Part shown: one piece after another, positions 34,789-44,090 of the stretch
How the letters are laid out: each line of letters opens with the position of its first letter
Numbering within the stretch: position 1 is the stretch's first letter
Origin: Paenibacillus sedimenti
GTDB lineage: Bacteria; Bacillota; Bacilli; Paenibacillales; NBRC-103111
Direction of reading: 5' to 3'
Length of the DNA stretch: 64,000 nt
Assembly (NCBI RefSeq): GCF_014534655.1
Contig: NZ_JACVVD010000008.1
Coordinates: 1 to 64,000, forward strand
Position numbers and translations under genes: made by a program
Notes under the pieces: model-generated
Seen by the model: the letters and a program-made list of their open reading frames with translations, nothing else
Databases searched by the model: none
Told to the model about the DNA's origin: nothing

Positions 34789-35001
34789 TTAGAAAATTGG
34801 AATTCTTGCCTTATTTCCGTCTTTGGAATAGAGAATAGCCTCCGAACTGAACAAATCAACGCGTTCCAGAGAATGAACGAGGTTCATAATGGTAAGTTTG
34901 TTATAACGCAGAGCGCTAATTAAGGAAGGAATTAATTTGTGATCAGTGCCAACAAAATGAACGGTAATCGGCTTCATGTTAAATAAGATGTTCATCCTCA
35001 T
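34789..35001 (-). CDS. small hypothetical protein
   Basis: 70 residues starting MRMNILFNMKPITVHFVG. CGGGAG precedes the start and a good terminator follows, which argues that it is a real gene. The sequence looks like a compact alpha/beta fold (ITVHFVGTD, then LIPSLISALRYNKLTIMNL, then ILYSKDGNKARIPIF), with no Cys and no membrane helix. No family recognised. Confidence 0.45.
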   Translation of the reverse strand: MRMNILFNMKPITVHFVGTDHKLIPSLISALRYNKLTIMNLVHSLERVDLFSSEAILYSKDGNKARIPIF

Positions 35002-35114
35002 CTTCGTATCATCTCCCGTTAAGTATCAATATCAACTTTTCAAGATTATCATGTCCTATCTACTAAGTCCGTCGATTACCGTTGTCGAAATTACACTGCT
35101 TTTGGGGTACTCAT

Positions 35115-36545
35115 TCACAAGAAACGGCGATGATGCTTTTTGCCGTCAAAGCTGAAAAGTACAGGTTTGTCTTCGACCGCGGTATGCATATGAATCGGTT
35201 TGCCCCATAGCCTGTAGATGTAAGGAAGTGTCTTTTCGACATATTTGAGGTCGAGTTCTACCCCCTCGAATTCATGGCGAAGGTACAGCTCGCCGCTGCG
35301 TTGGTAGTCTCCATCCTCGACAACGATATAGGGGAAGCCGCCATTCACCCGGGAATAAACAAGTTGATCGCGAATGTTTTCCCAAGATTTATCCGTGATT
35401 TTCCACTCAGGTCCTTTCTTCTCGAAAACATATAGGTCTAGTTCCTCCACGAGCGGTTTGTTCATGTAATTTCGAATGAAGGAGGTGTCGGATTCGTATT
35501 CGCGCACTTCAAATATTTTACGTCGACCCTCGCCAGGTTTGCGTCCGTGTCTGCGGATTTCTTCTTCTGTCGGATTATCCCAGCGTTTCTCGATATCTTC
35601 ATAAATTTTAAGGCCGAGGTAATAGGGGTTCAGACTATGGCGAGACGGGACGACGACCGAGGAATTCAGCTTCGAGTACTCAATGGTCTCTTCTTCGTTC
35701 AAGTCCATCTCGCGCAGAATGCGTTGATGCCAGTACGAAGCCCAGCCTTCGTTCATGATTTTCGTCTCCAGCTGCGGCCAGAAGTACAACATTTCATCGC
35801 GGAGCATGGTGAGAATATCTCGCTGCCAATCCTCCATGTACGGCGCGTTTTCTTCGATAAACAGAAGGATATCCTTTTCGGGTTTTGCCGGAAAACGTTT
35901 CGTATCCTCTTTCTCGACAGAAGCTGCCTTCCCTCTATCATCTAGGCCCCATAGGTCCTCATAGCCATATTTTGCTTCCGACTTTGCATCTGGGGATGTA
36001 GCTTTATGAGTTTCTTGACGTTTGCGTGCTTGACGATAAGTTAGCGTCAGTACAGGATCTATATGCTCTTGAATCGCCAGCACCGCATCGATGAATTGTT
36101 CGACCTCCTCGGCACCATACTCGATTTCGTACAGGCGGATGCGTTCGGCTGTGGCCGACATGCTCTCCACCATGTTGCGATTCGTTTTGGAGAAACGCAC
36201 ATTATTTTTGAAAAAATCGCAGTGTGCGAGAACGTGAGCGACGATGAGCTTATTTTGAATGAGGGAGTTTCCATCGAGAAGAAAAGCGTAGCAGGGATCA
36301 GAGTTGATGACGAGCTCGTAAATTTTACTCAGCCCAAAGTCATACTGCGTTTTCATTCTGTGGAAATTTTTCCCGAAGCTCCAATGGCTGTATCTGGTCG
36401 GCATCCCATATGCCCCAAACGTATAAATGATTTCCGCGGGACAAATTTCGTATCGCATCGGGTAAAAGTCCAAACCGAATCCCTTGGCGATTTCCGTAAT
36501 CTCATCAATGGCATATTCGAGCTGCTGGATCTCGGACGTACTCAT
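35115..36545 (-). CDS. spoVR: SpoVR family protein (spore cortex)
   Basis: 476 residues, the usual length. The family signature includes [32 protein letters not shown] near the start (core [10 protein letters not shown]), [11 protein letters not shown] at about 130, [20 protein letters not shown] at about 230, [13 protein letters not shown] at about 263 and [15 protein letters not shown] at about 305. In Bacillus subtilis SpoVR affects spore cortex formation. Start and stop overlap with yhbH (ATGA at 36542-36545), so the two are translated together. In many genomes SpoVR travels with YhbH/YeaH and the kinase PrkA; prkA is not in this window. Confidence 0.95.
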   Translation of the reverse strand: MSTSEIQQLEYAIDEITEIAKGFGLDFYPMRYEICPAEIIYTFGAYGMPTRYSHWSFGKNFHRMKTQYDFGLSKIYELVINSDPCYAFLLDGNSLIQNKLIVAHVLAHCDFFKNNVRFSKTNRNMVESMSATAERIRLYEIEYGAEEVEQFIDAVLAIQEHIDPVLTLTYRQARKRQETHKATSPDAKSEAKYGYEDLWGLDDRGKAASVEKEDTKRFPAKPEKDILLFIEENAPYMEDWQRDILTMLRDEMLYFWPQLETKIMNEGWASYWHQRILREMDLNEEETIEYSKLNSSVVVPSRHSLNPYYLGLKIYEDIEKRWDNPTEEEIRRHGRKPGEGRRKIFEVREYESDTSFIRNYMNKPLVEELDLYVFEKKGPEWKITDKSWENIRDQLVYSRVNGGFPYIVVEDGDYQRSGELYLRHEFEGVELDLKYVEKTLPYIYRLWGKPIHMHTAVEDKPVLFSFDGKKHHRRFL

Positions 36546-37699
36546 TGTGCAGCCACTCCTTCCTGCTTCGTAAAGAAGGTCTTCAGCGCTTTGTATACCT
36601 CGCCTTTTTCACGGATGACATAATGAAGAAATTTGGGATCATGAATATGACGAAAAGCAGACATCAACGTGCTGCTGCGGTTGTATTGATTCACTTCGCC
36701 GTAGCCGAACATATTGGAGCGCTCCATCAGTTGACCGATCAGCTTCACGCATCGTTCATTATCAGACGTTAAATTATCGCCGTCCGAGAAATGGAACGGA
36801 TAGATGTTGAACTGTGAAGGCGGGTAGCGCCTGTCGATGATATCGATCGCCGTCTGATAGGCGGAAGAACAAATCGTGCCCCCGCTTTCGCCCTTCGTGA
36901 AAAACTCTTCTTCCGTAACCTCTTTCGCCTCGGTGTGGTGGGCAATGAAGACGATCTCCACATTCTCGTATTTCGTCCGCAGGAAGCGGGTCATCCAGAA
37001 GAAAAAGCTGCGGGCGATATATTTTTCAAAGGATCCCATACTGCCGGAAGTATCCATCATGGCAATAATGAGCGCATTGGAATGCGGTTTTTCAATCTCA
37101 TCCCACGTTTTGAAACGAAGGTCGTCAGGAGAAATGCCGTGGATGCCGGGATCCCCGGTTTTGGAGTTGCGGCGCAAATTTTCAAGAATAGTGCGCTTCT
37201 TATCTATGTTCGACATGATGCCTTTCTTTCGGATATCGTTGAAAATAACTTCCTTCGTCGTCAAATTGCGCTTTTCTTTCTGCTTCAGGTTTGGCAGCTC
37301 CAGTTCTGCAAACAACATCGCTTGCAGCTCTTCCATACTGACTTCCGCTTCATAATAATCTTCGCCAGCCTGATCTCCAGCACCCTCACCTTTGCCAGGG
37401 CCTTGAGCAGGCTGCGGATCAACACCGAGCACATCACCGACCTGCGAGTCCCCGTCCCCCTGCCCGACATGCTTTCCCTTGCTGTAGTTGTAGCGGAAGC
37501 GGTATTCATCCAGGCTTTTTATCGGTACTTTCACCACTTGCTTGCCGTTGGACATGACGATGCTTTCGTCCGTTACGAGGTCGGGCAGGTTTTGCTTAAT
37601 GGCTTCGCGGACCTTCTCTTGATGGCGGTTTTGATCCTGATATCCTTTGCGGTGGAGAGACCAATCCTCCTTGGAGACAATAAATAACGGCTCTGTCAT
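36542..37699 (-). CDS. yhbH: YhbH/YeaH family sporulation protein (DUF444)
   Basis: 385 residues from [27 protein letters not shown] lies 8 bases upstream. It contains a von Willebrand A-like domain: [16 protein letters not shown] at about 215 and [14 protein letters not shown] at about 285. A Gly/Asp/Gln-rich linker (about 80-125) separates the N-terminal part. YhbH is a sigma-E-type sporulation protein in Bacillus subtilis and partners PrkA and SpoVR in many bacteria. It is the first gene of the yhbH-spoVR operon. A second, truncated copy of its 5' part lies at 42446-42886. Confidence 0.95.
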   Translation of the reverse strand: MTEPLFIVSKEDWSLHRKGYQDQNRHQEKVREAIKQNLPDLVTDESIVMSNGKQVVKVPIKSLDEYRFRYNYSKGKHVGQGDGDSQVGDVLGVDPQPAQGPGKGEGAGDQAGEDYYEAEVSMEELQAMLFAELELPNLKQKEKRNLTTKEVIFNDIRKKGIMSNIDKKRTILENLRRNSKTGDPGIHGISPDDLRFKTWDEIEKPHSNALIIAMMDTSGSMGSFEKYIARSFFFWMTRFLRTKYENVEIVFIAHHTEAKEVTEEEFFTKGESGGTICSSAYQTAIDIIDRRYPPSQFNIYPFHFSDGDNLTSDNERCVKLIGQLMERSNMFGYGEVNQYNRSSTLMSAFRHIHDPKFLHYVIREKGEVYKALKTFFTKQEGVAAQ

Positions 37700-37875
37700 G
37701 CGGAACACCTCCTAAGAGTTTTCGGTAGAAAACTTGCTCCGTAAACATACTGAGTTTTCTGACAAGACAACTTGCACCGTAACTTGATGATATGGAAAGC
37801 ATAACGCAATGAATTAGGGCGGGAAAAAAGCTTGTTACTAAATATATTCAAGTGCTTGGGGGATATGTGATTGGA
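37035..37875. repeat. long direct repeat, copy A (yhbH 5' part plus upstream region)
   Basis: The first about 660 bases of yhbH and about 175 bases of its promoter region recur at 42477-43024, in the same orientation. Copy A is the intact version. Confidence 0.9.
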
Positions 37876-38011
37876 TATGGGCTAATTTATAATCTGTCAG
37901 AAATAGAAGGGGATTAGAATGCAGTTCGTCCAGAAATAGTGGAATGGCTCGATTTGGGGCAATCGGTTATAATGATAATAGGTTATTTTGTGAAGGAAAC
38001 GGGTGAAATCC

Positions 38012-39712
38012 ATGGGGAAAAAGAAGTTGCCGTACGGGATATCTGACTTCAAAAGTTTACGCGAGCAGAATTACTTATACATCGATAAAACGCCATACAT
38101 CGAAAAAATGGAAAGTTTTAGCGGCAAGTACCTCTTTTTTATACGTCCGCGGCGGTTTGGCAAAAGTTTGTTTTTGTCAACATTAGAACATTATTACGGA
38201 CTTGAGCATACCGATCATTTCGATAAATTGTTTGCCGACTTGTATATCGGTAAACATCCGACATCTTTACGAAATAGCTATTGTATTCTAAAACTGAACT
38301 TCTCGGGACTTAACACAGACAATAGAAATAAACTGGAAGAATCATTCCGGACTGCTTTCAGGGATGCGCTGACCAGTTTTCTTAACACCTATAACTTTAT
38401 TATTGAAGATGCGGCAGCTTTTAAAGAACAGCTTGGAAATAAAGAAGATTTCCGTTCATTATGGTCACTATTATTTGAGGCCGTGAAATCATGCGGAAAG
38501 AAATTGTTTTTAATTATCGATGAATACGACCATTTTGCCAATGATATCATTGCTATGGGTGATGCTCCCTTGTATAAAGATATCGTACGCGCGGCGGGAT
38601 TCGTCAGAGATTTCTACGAAAGTGTAAAAATCGGTACGGAGCAAGTGATTGACCGTATTTGGATGACCGGAGTTTCACCGATTATGTTGGATGATTTAAC
38701 CAGTGGTTTCAATATTGCTACTAACTTAACGATGAATGCTTCATTTAATGAAATGCTTGGATTCACGGAACAGGAAGTAAACGCGGTTATTGATGCCGCC
38801 GGCATTCAAGAGCAGCAAACAAGTTTGGCCGAGCTCCGGCAAAATTATAACGGATATTTGTTTAGTGAGGATGGAACAACACGGGTTTATAACCCGGATA
38901 TGATCCTATATTTTTTCACGCAATGGGAATTGGAAGGGAAATATCCAAAACAGCTTATTGATGAGAATGTAAAAACGGATAATGGCCGTCTGCAGCGCCT
39001 TATTTCTAGTGAAAGTAACAGAAAGACTTTAGATGAGATCATTCAAAACGAGGAAATTGCCGCAGATATTGTATCCAAGTTTTCTTTTGATTTGATGTAT
39101 GATGAACAGTATTTCGTCTCCCTGTTGTTCTATATGGGATTGCTGACGATTGACCGGAAGGATCGCATGCGTTTGGTATTGAAAGTGCCGAACTTTGTCA
39201 TCCGAACGGTTTTGTGGGAGTATTTGGAGAGACGAGTTCGACTAGAGCAGAATATACGTCCCAATACGGACCAGCTACGTAAAACGATTGAGCAAATGGC
39301 TTTTGACGGTACAATTAAGCCTTTTGTGGATTACATCGGCGAGCACGTGATGAAGCCTTTATCCAATCGGGACTTAAACCGTTTTGACGAAAAGTATCTG
39401 AAAGTCCTTATGTTCGCTTATCTAATTGAGAGCAGAGCCTATCGGCCTTATAGCGAGAGAGAAACAGAGAACGGATACATGGACATTTATTTAGAAAAGG
39501 ATACACGAGTTCCCGGTATCGTTTATGATTGGATTATAGAGCTTAAATATTTGAAGAAACAGAATGTTTCTGATATAGAGAAGGTCAAAGTAGAAGGACT
39601 TAAGCAATTGGCTGGGTATGCAATAAGTAGAGATCTGGTTGATAAATCGCATGTTAGGAGAGCTTTGATCATTTTTATTGGAAAAGATGAGTGGGTTGTT
39701 GTGGAGGAGTAG
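38012..39712 (+). CDS. AAA-ATPase-like / PD-(D/E)XK nuclease family protein
   Basis: About 566 residues from ATG 38012 (GTG 38003 is an alternative). The N-terminal PF09820-type AAA-ATPase-like domain starts LPYGISDFKSLREQNYLYIDKT, with a Walker A-like RPRRFGKS at about 48 and a Walker B-like LFLIIDEYDHF at about 170. The C-terminal PF08011-type domain is a PD-(D/E)XK nuclease-like fold with YMDIYL and WIIELKYL as the Asp and Glu-x-Lys positions. These proteins occur in large lineage-specific families and may be related to mobile-element or defence functions, which are unproven. It is the first gene inside the island bounded by the two yhbH repeats. Confidence 0.85.
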   Translation: MGKKKLPYGISDFKSLREQNYLYIDKTPYIEKMESFSGKYLFFIRPRRFGKSLFLSTLEHYYGLEHTDHFDKLFADLYIGKHPTSLRNSYCILKLNFSGLNTDNRNKLEESFRTAFRDALTSFLNTYNFIIEDAAAFKEQLGNKEDFRSLWSLLFEAVKSCGKKLFLIIDEYDHFANDIIAMGDAPLYKDIVRAAGFVRDFYESVKIGTEQVIDRIWMTGVSPIMLDDLTSGFNIATNLTMNASFNEMLGFTEQEVNAVIDAAGIQEQQTSLAELRQNYNGYLFSEDGTTRVYNPDMILYFFTQWELEGKYPKQLIDENVKTDNGRLQRLISSESNRKTLDEIIQNEEIAADIVSKFSFDLMYDEQYFVSLLFYMGLLTIDRKDRMRLVLKVPNFVIRTVLWEYLERRVRLEQNIRPNTDQLRKTIEQMAFDGTIKPFVDYIGEHVMKPLSNRDLNRFDEKYLKVLMFAYLIESRAYRPYSERETENGYMDIYLEKDTRVPGIVYDWIIELKYLKKQNVSDIEKVKVEGLKQLAGYAISRDLVDKSHVRRALIIFIGKDEWVVVEE

Positions 39713-39803
39713 TTATTTGTTTATCGAGGTCTGTTTTTGGTATATTTACCTGAGACAGACCTTTTGTTTGCGTGAAATCCTTAAAAGAGCACATTTTGAT
39801 AAT

Positions 39804-40070
39804 TTAGGATTCGTTATGAAGGTGTCCAATAAATATTTGATTGGGGTCCTCCGGATTATATTTACGTTTGGATGAGCGTTCAAACTCATCAACTAGCTTT
39901 GTGAAATCGCTCACATTCGGCTCAAGTCCAAACGTACGCTTCATGTCCCTATAGTGACGGAAAAAGACATCCCTCGCTTGTTCACAAGGATAGCCTAATT
40001 GCTGAAGCTCCGAAATAACGCCTTGTATGTAATGTTTATGCATCATTCGCCGACTTGTCTTTTGGGACAT
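39804..40070 (-). CDS. hypothetical protein
   Basis: 88 residues from MSQKTSRRMMHKHYIQ with AAAGGAT close upstream; an ATG six codons earlier lacks a site. A helical, charged protein with ISELQQLGYPCEQARDVFFRHYRDMKRTFG, reminiscent of small helix-bundle proteins in Bacillales plasmids and islands. No family recognised. It is on the opposite strand to its neighbours within the island. Confidence 0.5.
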   Translation of the reverse strand: MSQKTSRRMMHKHYIQGVISELQQLGYPCEQARDVFFRHYRDMKRTFGLEPNVSDFTKLVDEFERSSKRKYNPEDPNQIFIGHLHNES

Positions 40071-40263
40071 AATATCCTTTACAACCATTTTATCGAAAAT
40101 TATGATTTGTTTCAGTGTGTACGAATCCGAAAGTTCGGAGATAACAGCTATTTATTTCGGTAATACTGATCTTAATAAATAAGTAAAAATTAGAAACGCC
40201 TAGCCGGATCATGGTACAATAAATTAAACGTCAAATACACGAATCAGAAGGAGGTCGAACATC

Positions 40264-40830
40264 GTGTCAAATCCGGATGAGAAGAAAATCTACACTTATC
40301 AAGATTGGTTGACTTGGGATGGAACTTGGGAGTTAATTAACGGCAAAGCCTATAATATGTCACCGGCTCCGACTTCATTGCATCAATTTATTGTAGGTGA
40401 GCTTCATTTCGCATTGCGGACATTTTTTCAGAACCGGAGTTGCTTTGTGTTCGTGGCTCCTTTTGATGTTTTTTTTAGTGAAAGTGGAGAGTATGAAACA
40501 CCCGATCATGTTACTCAGCCGGATCTCTCGGTTGTTTGCTCGAAGGATCAAATATCTAAAAATGGCTGTTATGGTGCACCAACATTAATTATTGAAGTGC
40601 TGTCACCATCCACAGCGTTGAAGGATTTTAATGAAAAGTTCAACTTATATCAGAAGTACGGGGTACAAGAATATTGGATTGTCGATCCTGGAAATCAAAC
40701 TGTTCATGTATACTCGCTGCAGGATGGCGTTTACCAGGTACGAAATCTCTATACTGAGCAGGAAAAGGTTCAATCTTTCGTATTCGAAGATTTGCAAGTA
40801 CCCACAGGCAGACTGTTTAGTTTGGAGTAA
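40264..40830 (+). CDS. Uma2 family PD-(D/E)XK endonuclease-like protein
   Basis: 188 residues from GTG 40264 with AGGAGG 10 bases upstream. The Uma2 (DUF820) fold starts YTYQDWLTWDGTWELINGKAY and carries the nuclease motif PDLSVV, then LIIEVLSPST, then DFNEKFNLYQKYGVQEYWIVDP, with the Asp, the Glu and the Lys of the PD-(D/E)XK triad. Uma2 proteins are abundant in cyanobacteria and in Firmicute islands; their substrate is unknown. It lies in the yhbH-flanked island. Confidence 0.85.
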   Translation: MSNPDEKKIYTYQDWLTWDGTWELINGKAYNMSPAPTSLHQFIVGELHFALRTFFQNRSCFVFVAPFDVFFSESGEYETPDHVTQPDLSVVCSKDQISKNGCYGAPTLIIEVLSPSTALKDFNEKFNLYQKYGVQEYWIVDPGNQTVHVYSLQDGVYQVRNLYTEQEKVQSFVFEDLQVPTGRLFSLE

Positions 40831-40864
40831 TTTATAAATAATGAATAAACTGAAGGCATCGTGA

Positions 40865-41587
40865 TCTTCCTCAAAAAAGGATGAACGGTGTCTTTTCATT
40901 GTTCCGTATAGGGAATCCGAAGAAGGCTATATGGATATGGTTGATTTTACGGAAACGGTTTCGAATGAGAAACTAAGAAAGCGGCTGAATGACGTAATAA
41001 TTGGCGGCAGAAAATTATTCCGCAGATTTAAAGACACGCTGTCATCGGACAGCAGCGAGCTGCAGAGGTATTATGCTTTTTCTGAAAGCCGTAATCATGA
41101 GCGTGTTTTGGAATATCTGCAAGATAATAGGTTTAAGGTCAACGTGACAAAGGCTTCTTTCTCGTGGGAGCAGTCGAATAATTGGTCCGGCGGTGAAAAA
41201 TGGAGCAAAAATATGACGCTTTTCCTTGGACTGCTCAACTATGTCGCAGAGAAGCGCCAACATATCCAGGCGAATACGAAAAGACATCGCACCGTTATTC
41301 TGGACAATCCTTTCGGCAAGGCTTCCAGCGACCACGTACTGAGCCCTGTATTTTTTATCGCCGAGCAGCTCGGCTTCCAGATCATTGCCCTTACGGCACA
41401 TGCCGAAGGCAAGTTTCTTAAAGACTACTTCCCGGTTGTCTTTAGCTGTAGACTAAGGCAGGTTGCTGGTGGAAGCAAACTAATCATGACGAAAGAAAAA
41501 GAAATCAACCAAGCTTATTTCCGCGATCATGCGCCGATTTCTTTAGAAAGACTTGGGGATGTCAAGCAGATGGAGCTGTTCCTGTAG
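40865..41587 (+). pseudogene. chimeric fragment: UPF0158 tail fused to SMC-like ATPase tail
   Basis: The frame is open from a TGA at 40862 to the stop at 41585-41587, with the first ATG at 40931. Residues up to FKVN match the C-terminal half of UPF0158 proteins (EEGYMDMVDF, IIGGRKLFRRFKDTL, HERVLEYLQDN). From VTKASFSWE on it matches the C-terminal lobe of an SMC/RecF-type ATPase: signature motif NWSGGEKWSK, Walker B and D-loop RTVILDNPFGKAS, and switch IIALTAH. Neither half has its N-terminal part, and the Walker A of the ATPase is missing. This is most simply a deletion fusion of two genes. Expression cannot be excluded. Confidence 0.6.
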
Positions 41588-41603
41588 CTCGCACATAAAG
41601 AAG

Positions 41604-41645
41604 AGGCATAGGTGTCTTCGGTCAAGCGGCACCATGCCTTTTCTT
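41604..41645 (+). terminator. Rho-independent terminator
   Basis: AGGCATAGGTG pairs with CACCATGCCT and is followed by TTTTC. A second hairpin (AGCTCTCC at 41681 with GGAGAGCT at 41710) lies just downstream. Confidence 0.7.
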
Positions 41646-41776
41646 GCTGTTCGTTTTGCCGAAGAATTACAATTTCCTTAAGCTCTCCATGCACGATCAG
41701 AGATCGTCTGGAGAGCTTTATTATGACTTGTTTTCTGATACAATGGTGTTAGAAGAAACCTGTGGAGGTGTTTGCT

Positions 41777-42034
41777 GTGCAATGGGAAGAAGTTCGCAAG
41801 ATTTACCCAGACCAATACGTTAAGCTGCAAATCCTAGCATCCCATACTGAAGGAAATATAAAGTATGTGGATGAAGTTGCCTTAATTAAAGCGATTCAGG
41901 ACCCTAAGGAGGCAACTCAAGAATTACTTCGTTCGAAGGATGGGATCATTGTGTCCCACACCTCGAATGAAGAGTTGAAGATCGAGATTCGTACACTTCG
42001 AGGCTTGCGGGGAGTCGTCCAATATGAAAATTGA
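41777..42034 (+). CDS. small protein paired with retropepsin-like protease
   Basis: 85 residues from GTG 41777 (VQWEEVRKIYPDQYVKLQIL); TGTGGAGGTG ends 6 bases upstream. It is a soluble alpha/beta protein with HTEGNIKYVDEVALIKAI in the middle. It overlaps the aspartyl-protease-like gene by 11 bases, so the pair is co-translated. I know similar two-gene pairs in Bacillales but no function; it could be the protease's substrate or chaperone, which is speculation. Confidence 0.55.
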   Translation: MQWEEVRKIYPDQYVKLQILASHTEGNIKYVDEVALIKAIQDPKEATQELLRSKDGIIVSHTSNEELKIEIRTLRGLRGVVQYEN

Positions 42035-42410
42035 TCTCGTGGACGGACTGCTACAAACCTCAATTACGATAAACTACAAAGGACAACCTCTCACCATAGA
42101 TAAGCTGGTCATTGATACCGGCGCTTCCCATACGCTCCTATCCGCCGATGCTGTATCTGATATTGGGGTGTACTTTGAAACTGGAGATGAAATCATCAGC
42201 GCTTTCGGTATTGGCGGCGAAGAGAGTTGCTTTAGGAAAACGTTTGATTTAGTTACTATGGGTGACTTTCAGATTGAGAACTTTAAGCTGGATGTTGGCG
42301 CTCTGCACGAAAAGCTTGAGATTAATGGGCTTTCAGGACTGGATGTGCTAATGGCGGTAAATGTTGTTATGGATTTATCCAGACTTATCATGTATACAAA
42401 ATTAAACTAA
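42024..42410 (+). CDS. retropepsin-like aspartic protease
   Basis: 128 residues, one lobe of a pepsin-type fold, so active as a dimer. The catalytic motif is LVIDTGASHTLLS at about residue 30, and the second hydrophobic-hydrophobic-Gly motif is INGLSGLDVLM at about 107. The flap region contains FGIGGEESCF. No membrane segment. Bacterial single-lobe retropepsins are sparsely studied. GGGGAG precedes the ATG inside the upstream gene. A strong terminator follows. Confidence 0.8.
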   Translation: MKIDLVDGLLQTSITINYKGQPLTIDKLVIDTGASHTLLSADAVSDIGVYFETGDEIISAFGIGGEESCFRKTFDLVTMGDFQIENFKLDVGALHEKLEINGLSGLDVLMAVNVVMDLSRLIMYTKLN

Positions 42411-42462
42411 AAAGTCTGCCCAACCTCCCGTGGCTAAGCTGGAGATCAGGCAGACTTTTTAG
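42409..42462. terminator. bidirectional terminator
   Basis: AAAAAGTCTGCC (42409-42420) pairs perfectly with GGCAGACTTTTT (42449-42460). It ends the protease operon and also lies at the 3' end of the truncated yhbH copy on the other strand. Confidence 0.9.
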
Positions 42463-42886
42463 TTATTTCTGAAACCCCCATACTGCCGGAAGTATCCATC
42501 ATGGCAATAATGAGCGCATTGGAATGCGGTTTTTCAATCTCATCCCACGTCTTGAAACGAAGATCGCCAGGAGAAATACCGTGGATACCGGGATCGCCGG
42601 TTTTTGAATTGCGACGCAAATTTTCAAGAATCGTGCGCTTCTTATCTATGTTCGACATGATGCCTTTCTTCCGGTTGTAGCGGAAGCGGTATTCATCCAG
42701 GCTTTTTATCGGTACTTTCACCACTTGCTTGCCGTTGGACATGACGATGCTTTCGTCCGTTACGAGGTCGGGCAGGTTTTGCTTAATGGCTTCGCGGACC
42801 TTCTCTTGATGGCGGTTTTGATCCTGGTATCCTGTGCGGTGGAGAGACCAATCCTCCTTGGAGATAATAAATAACGGCTCTGTCAT
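42446..42886 (-). pseudogene. truncated and internally deleted yhbH copy
   Basis: 146 codons with the same start ([17 protein letters not shown]), ribosome binding site and upstream region as yhbH. After YRFRYN an in-frame deletion removes about 95 codons (the Gly/Asp-rich linker and beyond), rejoining at [10 protein letters not shown]. The copy ends just after the MMDTSGSMG motif, followed by a foreign tail VSEITKKSA. The von Willebrand-like domain is therefore lost. It may still be translated. Confidence 0.85.
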
Positions 42887-43024
42887 GCGGAACACCTCCT
42901 AAGAGTTTTCGGTAGAAAACTTGCACCGTAACTTGATGATATGGAAAGCATAACGCAATGAATTAGGGCGGGAAAAAAGCTTGTTACTAAATATATTCGA
43001 GTGCGTGGGGGATATGTGATTGGA
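42477..43024. repeat. long direct repeat, copy B (deleted)
   Basis: Matches 37035-37875 in the same orientation except for two deletions: one inside yhbH and one of 37 bases upstream of it, between two CAACTTGC/AAACTTGC-like direct repeats. Divergence is uneven: about 11 mismatches in the distal roughly 195 bases but only about 3 in the roughly 220 bases nearest the start codon. Confidence 0.9.
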
Positions 43025-43257
43025 AGTTGGGAATTTGGAGACTGATTCTTTGGGAAATTCAATAAAATCGGCTGAAAACTATAGAGCTTTGCCAGCCAGT
43101 TGCCGAAAGTAGTCTAAGTGGGGGAAATTCCTATGAGAAACATCTTAACTAAATCAAAGGGGAATATGTATAATAATGGATAATAAGCACACGTTCCAAA
43201 CGTTTCTTTACCTGGTCTTTGCGATTCCTTATTCAAAGCCAGAAAGGGTGGTTCGAG

Positions 43258-43557
43258 ATGAAACTGTTCCTCAAATTATTTAAGTTCTTTTTGAGGATTT
43301 TTGCGATATCTTTCGCTTTAGTTTTCAGCTTCACCGCATTACAGAAAATCGAATTGGGACAACGGATTGGAAAAGGTTTGTTTTACCTAAAAGGTTATTA
43401 TGAAGACTCGGAAATGGTGGGCGGAGAGCTTCGCACAAAAATTGTCACGGAACAAGGCCCTGGTAATTTAATGATTCCATTGTTTGTTGGTCTATTGATT
43501 ACGATTATTTACATAGTGTATTTAACAATAAAAGCGAAACAAGGGGGACGGACATGA
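43258..43557 (+). CDS. small membrane protein
   Basis: 99 residues from ATG 43258; AAAGGGTGG is 8 bases upstream. Basic start (MKLFLKLFKFF), one helix near the N-terminus (LRIFAISFALVFSFTALQ), a polar extracellular-type loop of about 45 residues with YYEDSEMVGGELRTKIVTEQ, and a second helix (LMIPLFVGLLITIIYIVYLTI) before a basic end. No family recognised. Confidence 0.55.
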   Translation: MKLFLKLFKFFLRIFAISFALVFSFTALQKIELGQRIGKGLFYLKGYYEDSEMVGGELRTKIVTEQGPGNLMIPLFVGLLITIIYIVYLTIKAKQGGRT

Positions 43558-43678
43558 AATTTCAGAGGAATGGCTCGGGAGGTTATATATACGAACTTCT
43601 GAATTAGCTAATTCTTAAACGTTTGTCCTAAAACAGCTCTCTCCGCATACATATGTTGTAAGGAGGAGCGTGAACATA

Positions 43679-44026
43679 GTGCATAATAAAGTGAAACGGT
43701 ACTATCATCTAAAGCAAAAGCACAAAGAGATAGAGCAAGAATTGTCGGATCTGCGAACCGAAATTACGACTTATTGCGAAGAGCAGGGCGTTACAGATCT
43801 GGAGATCGGGAGTCATAGGGTGAAGATAGTTTTCCAAGACCGTAAGGAATACGACGATAACAAGCTTTATGAAGTGCTGGCAGACCCCAGTTTATGGCGC
43901 ATGCTTTCTAAACCTGATTCCTCCAAGATTTCGAGCCTGATCAAACTTAACGTCATTTCCGGTGAAAAGATAAAAGATACTTACTCGGTTAAAACGATAA
44001 CACTTCTTCACGTTGATAAAAAATGA
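43679..44026 (+). CDS. small coiled-coil protein, phage-like
   Basis: About 115 residues from GTG 43679 (GTG 43670 is an alternative; AGGAGG lies at about 43661-43666). An N-terminal coiled coil (KQKHKEIEQELSDLRTEITTYCEEQG) is followed by a compact domain (IGSHRVKIVFQDRKEYDDNKLYEVLADPSLWRM-type sequence). The layout resembles small phage and plasmid accessory proteins that follow host factors; no family is assigned. Confidence 0.45.
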   Translation: MHNKVKRYYHLKQKHKEIEQELSDLRTEITTYCEEQGVTDLEIGSHRVKIVFQDRKEYDDNKLYEVLADPSLWRMLSKPDSSKISSLIKLNVISGEKIKDTYSVKTITLLHVDKK

Positions 44027-44040
44027 TATTGCGTAAGATC

Positions 44041-44072
44041 AGCCCCGCCATATCGGCAGGGCTATATTTTTT
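44041..44072. terminator. terminator between convergent genes
   Basis: AGCCCCGCC and GGCAGGGCT (one mismatch) around ATATC, followed by a seven-T tract. Confidence 0.85.
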
Positions 44073-44090
44073 CTATTCTGATTTAGAATT

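Noticed and set aside
34789-35001. Ribosomal or toxin-antitoxin small gene
   Set aside because: No motif or partner gene supports either reading; left as hypothetical.
36542-37699. yhbH as part of a prkA-yhbH-spoVR set
   Set aside because: No prkA kinase gene is present on either side within this window, so only the two-gene operon can be claimed.
38012-39712. Transposase or integrase gene in the yhbH-flanked island
   Set aside because: The motifs fit the AAA-like plus PD-(D/E)XK families; no DDE, tyrosine or serine recombinase signature is seen anywhere in the window.
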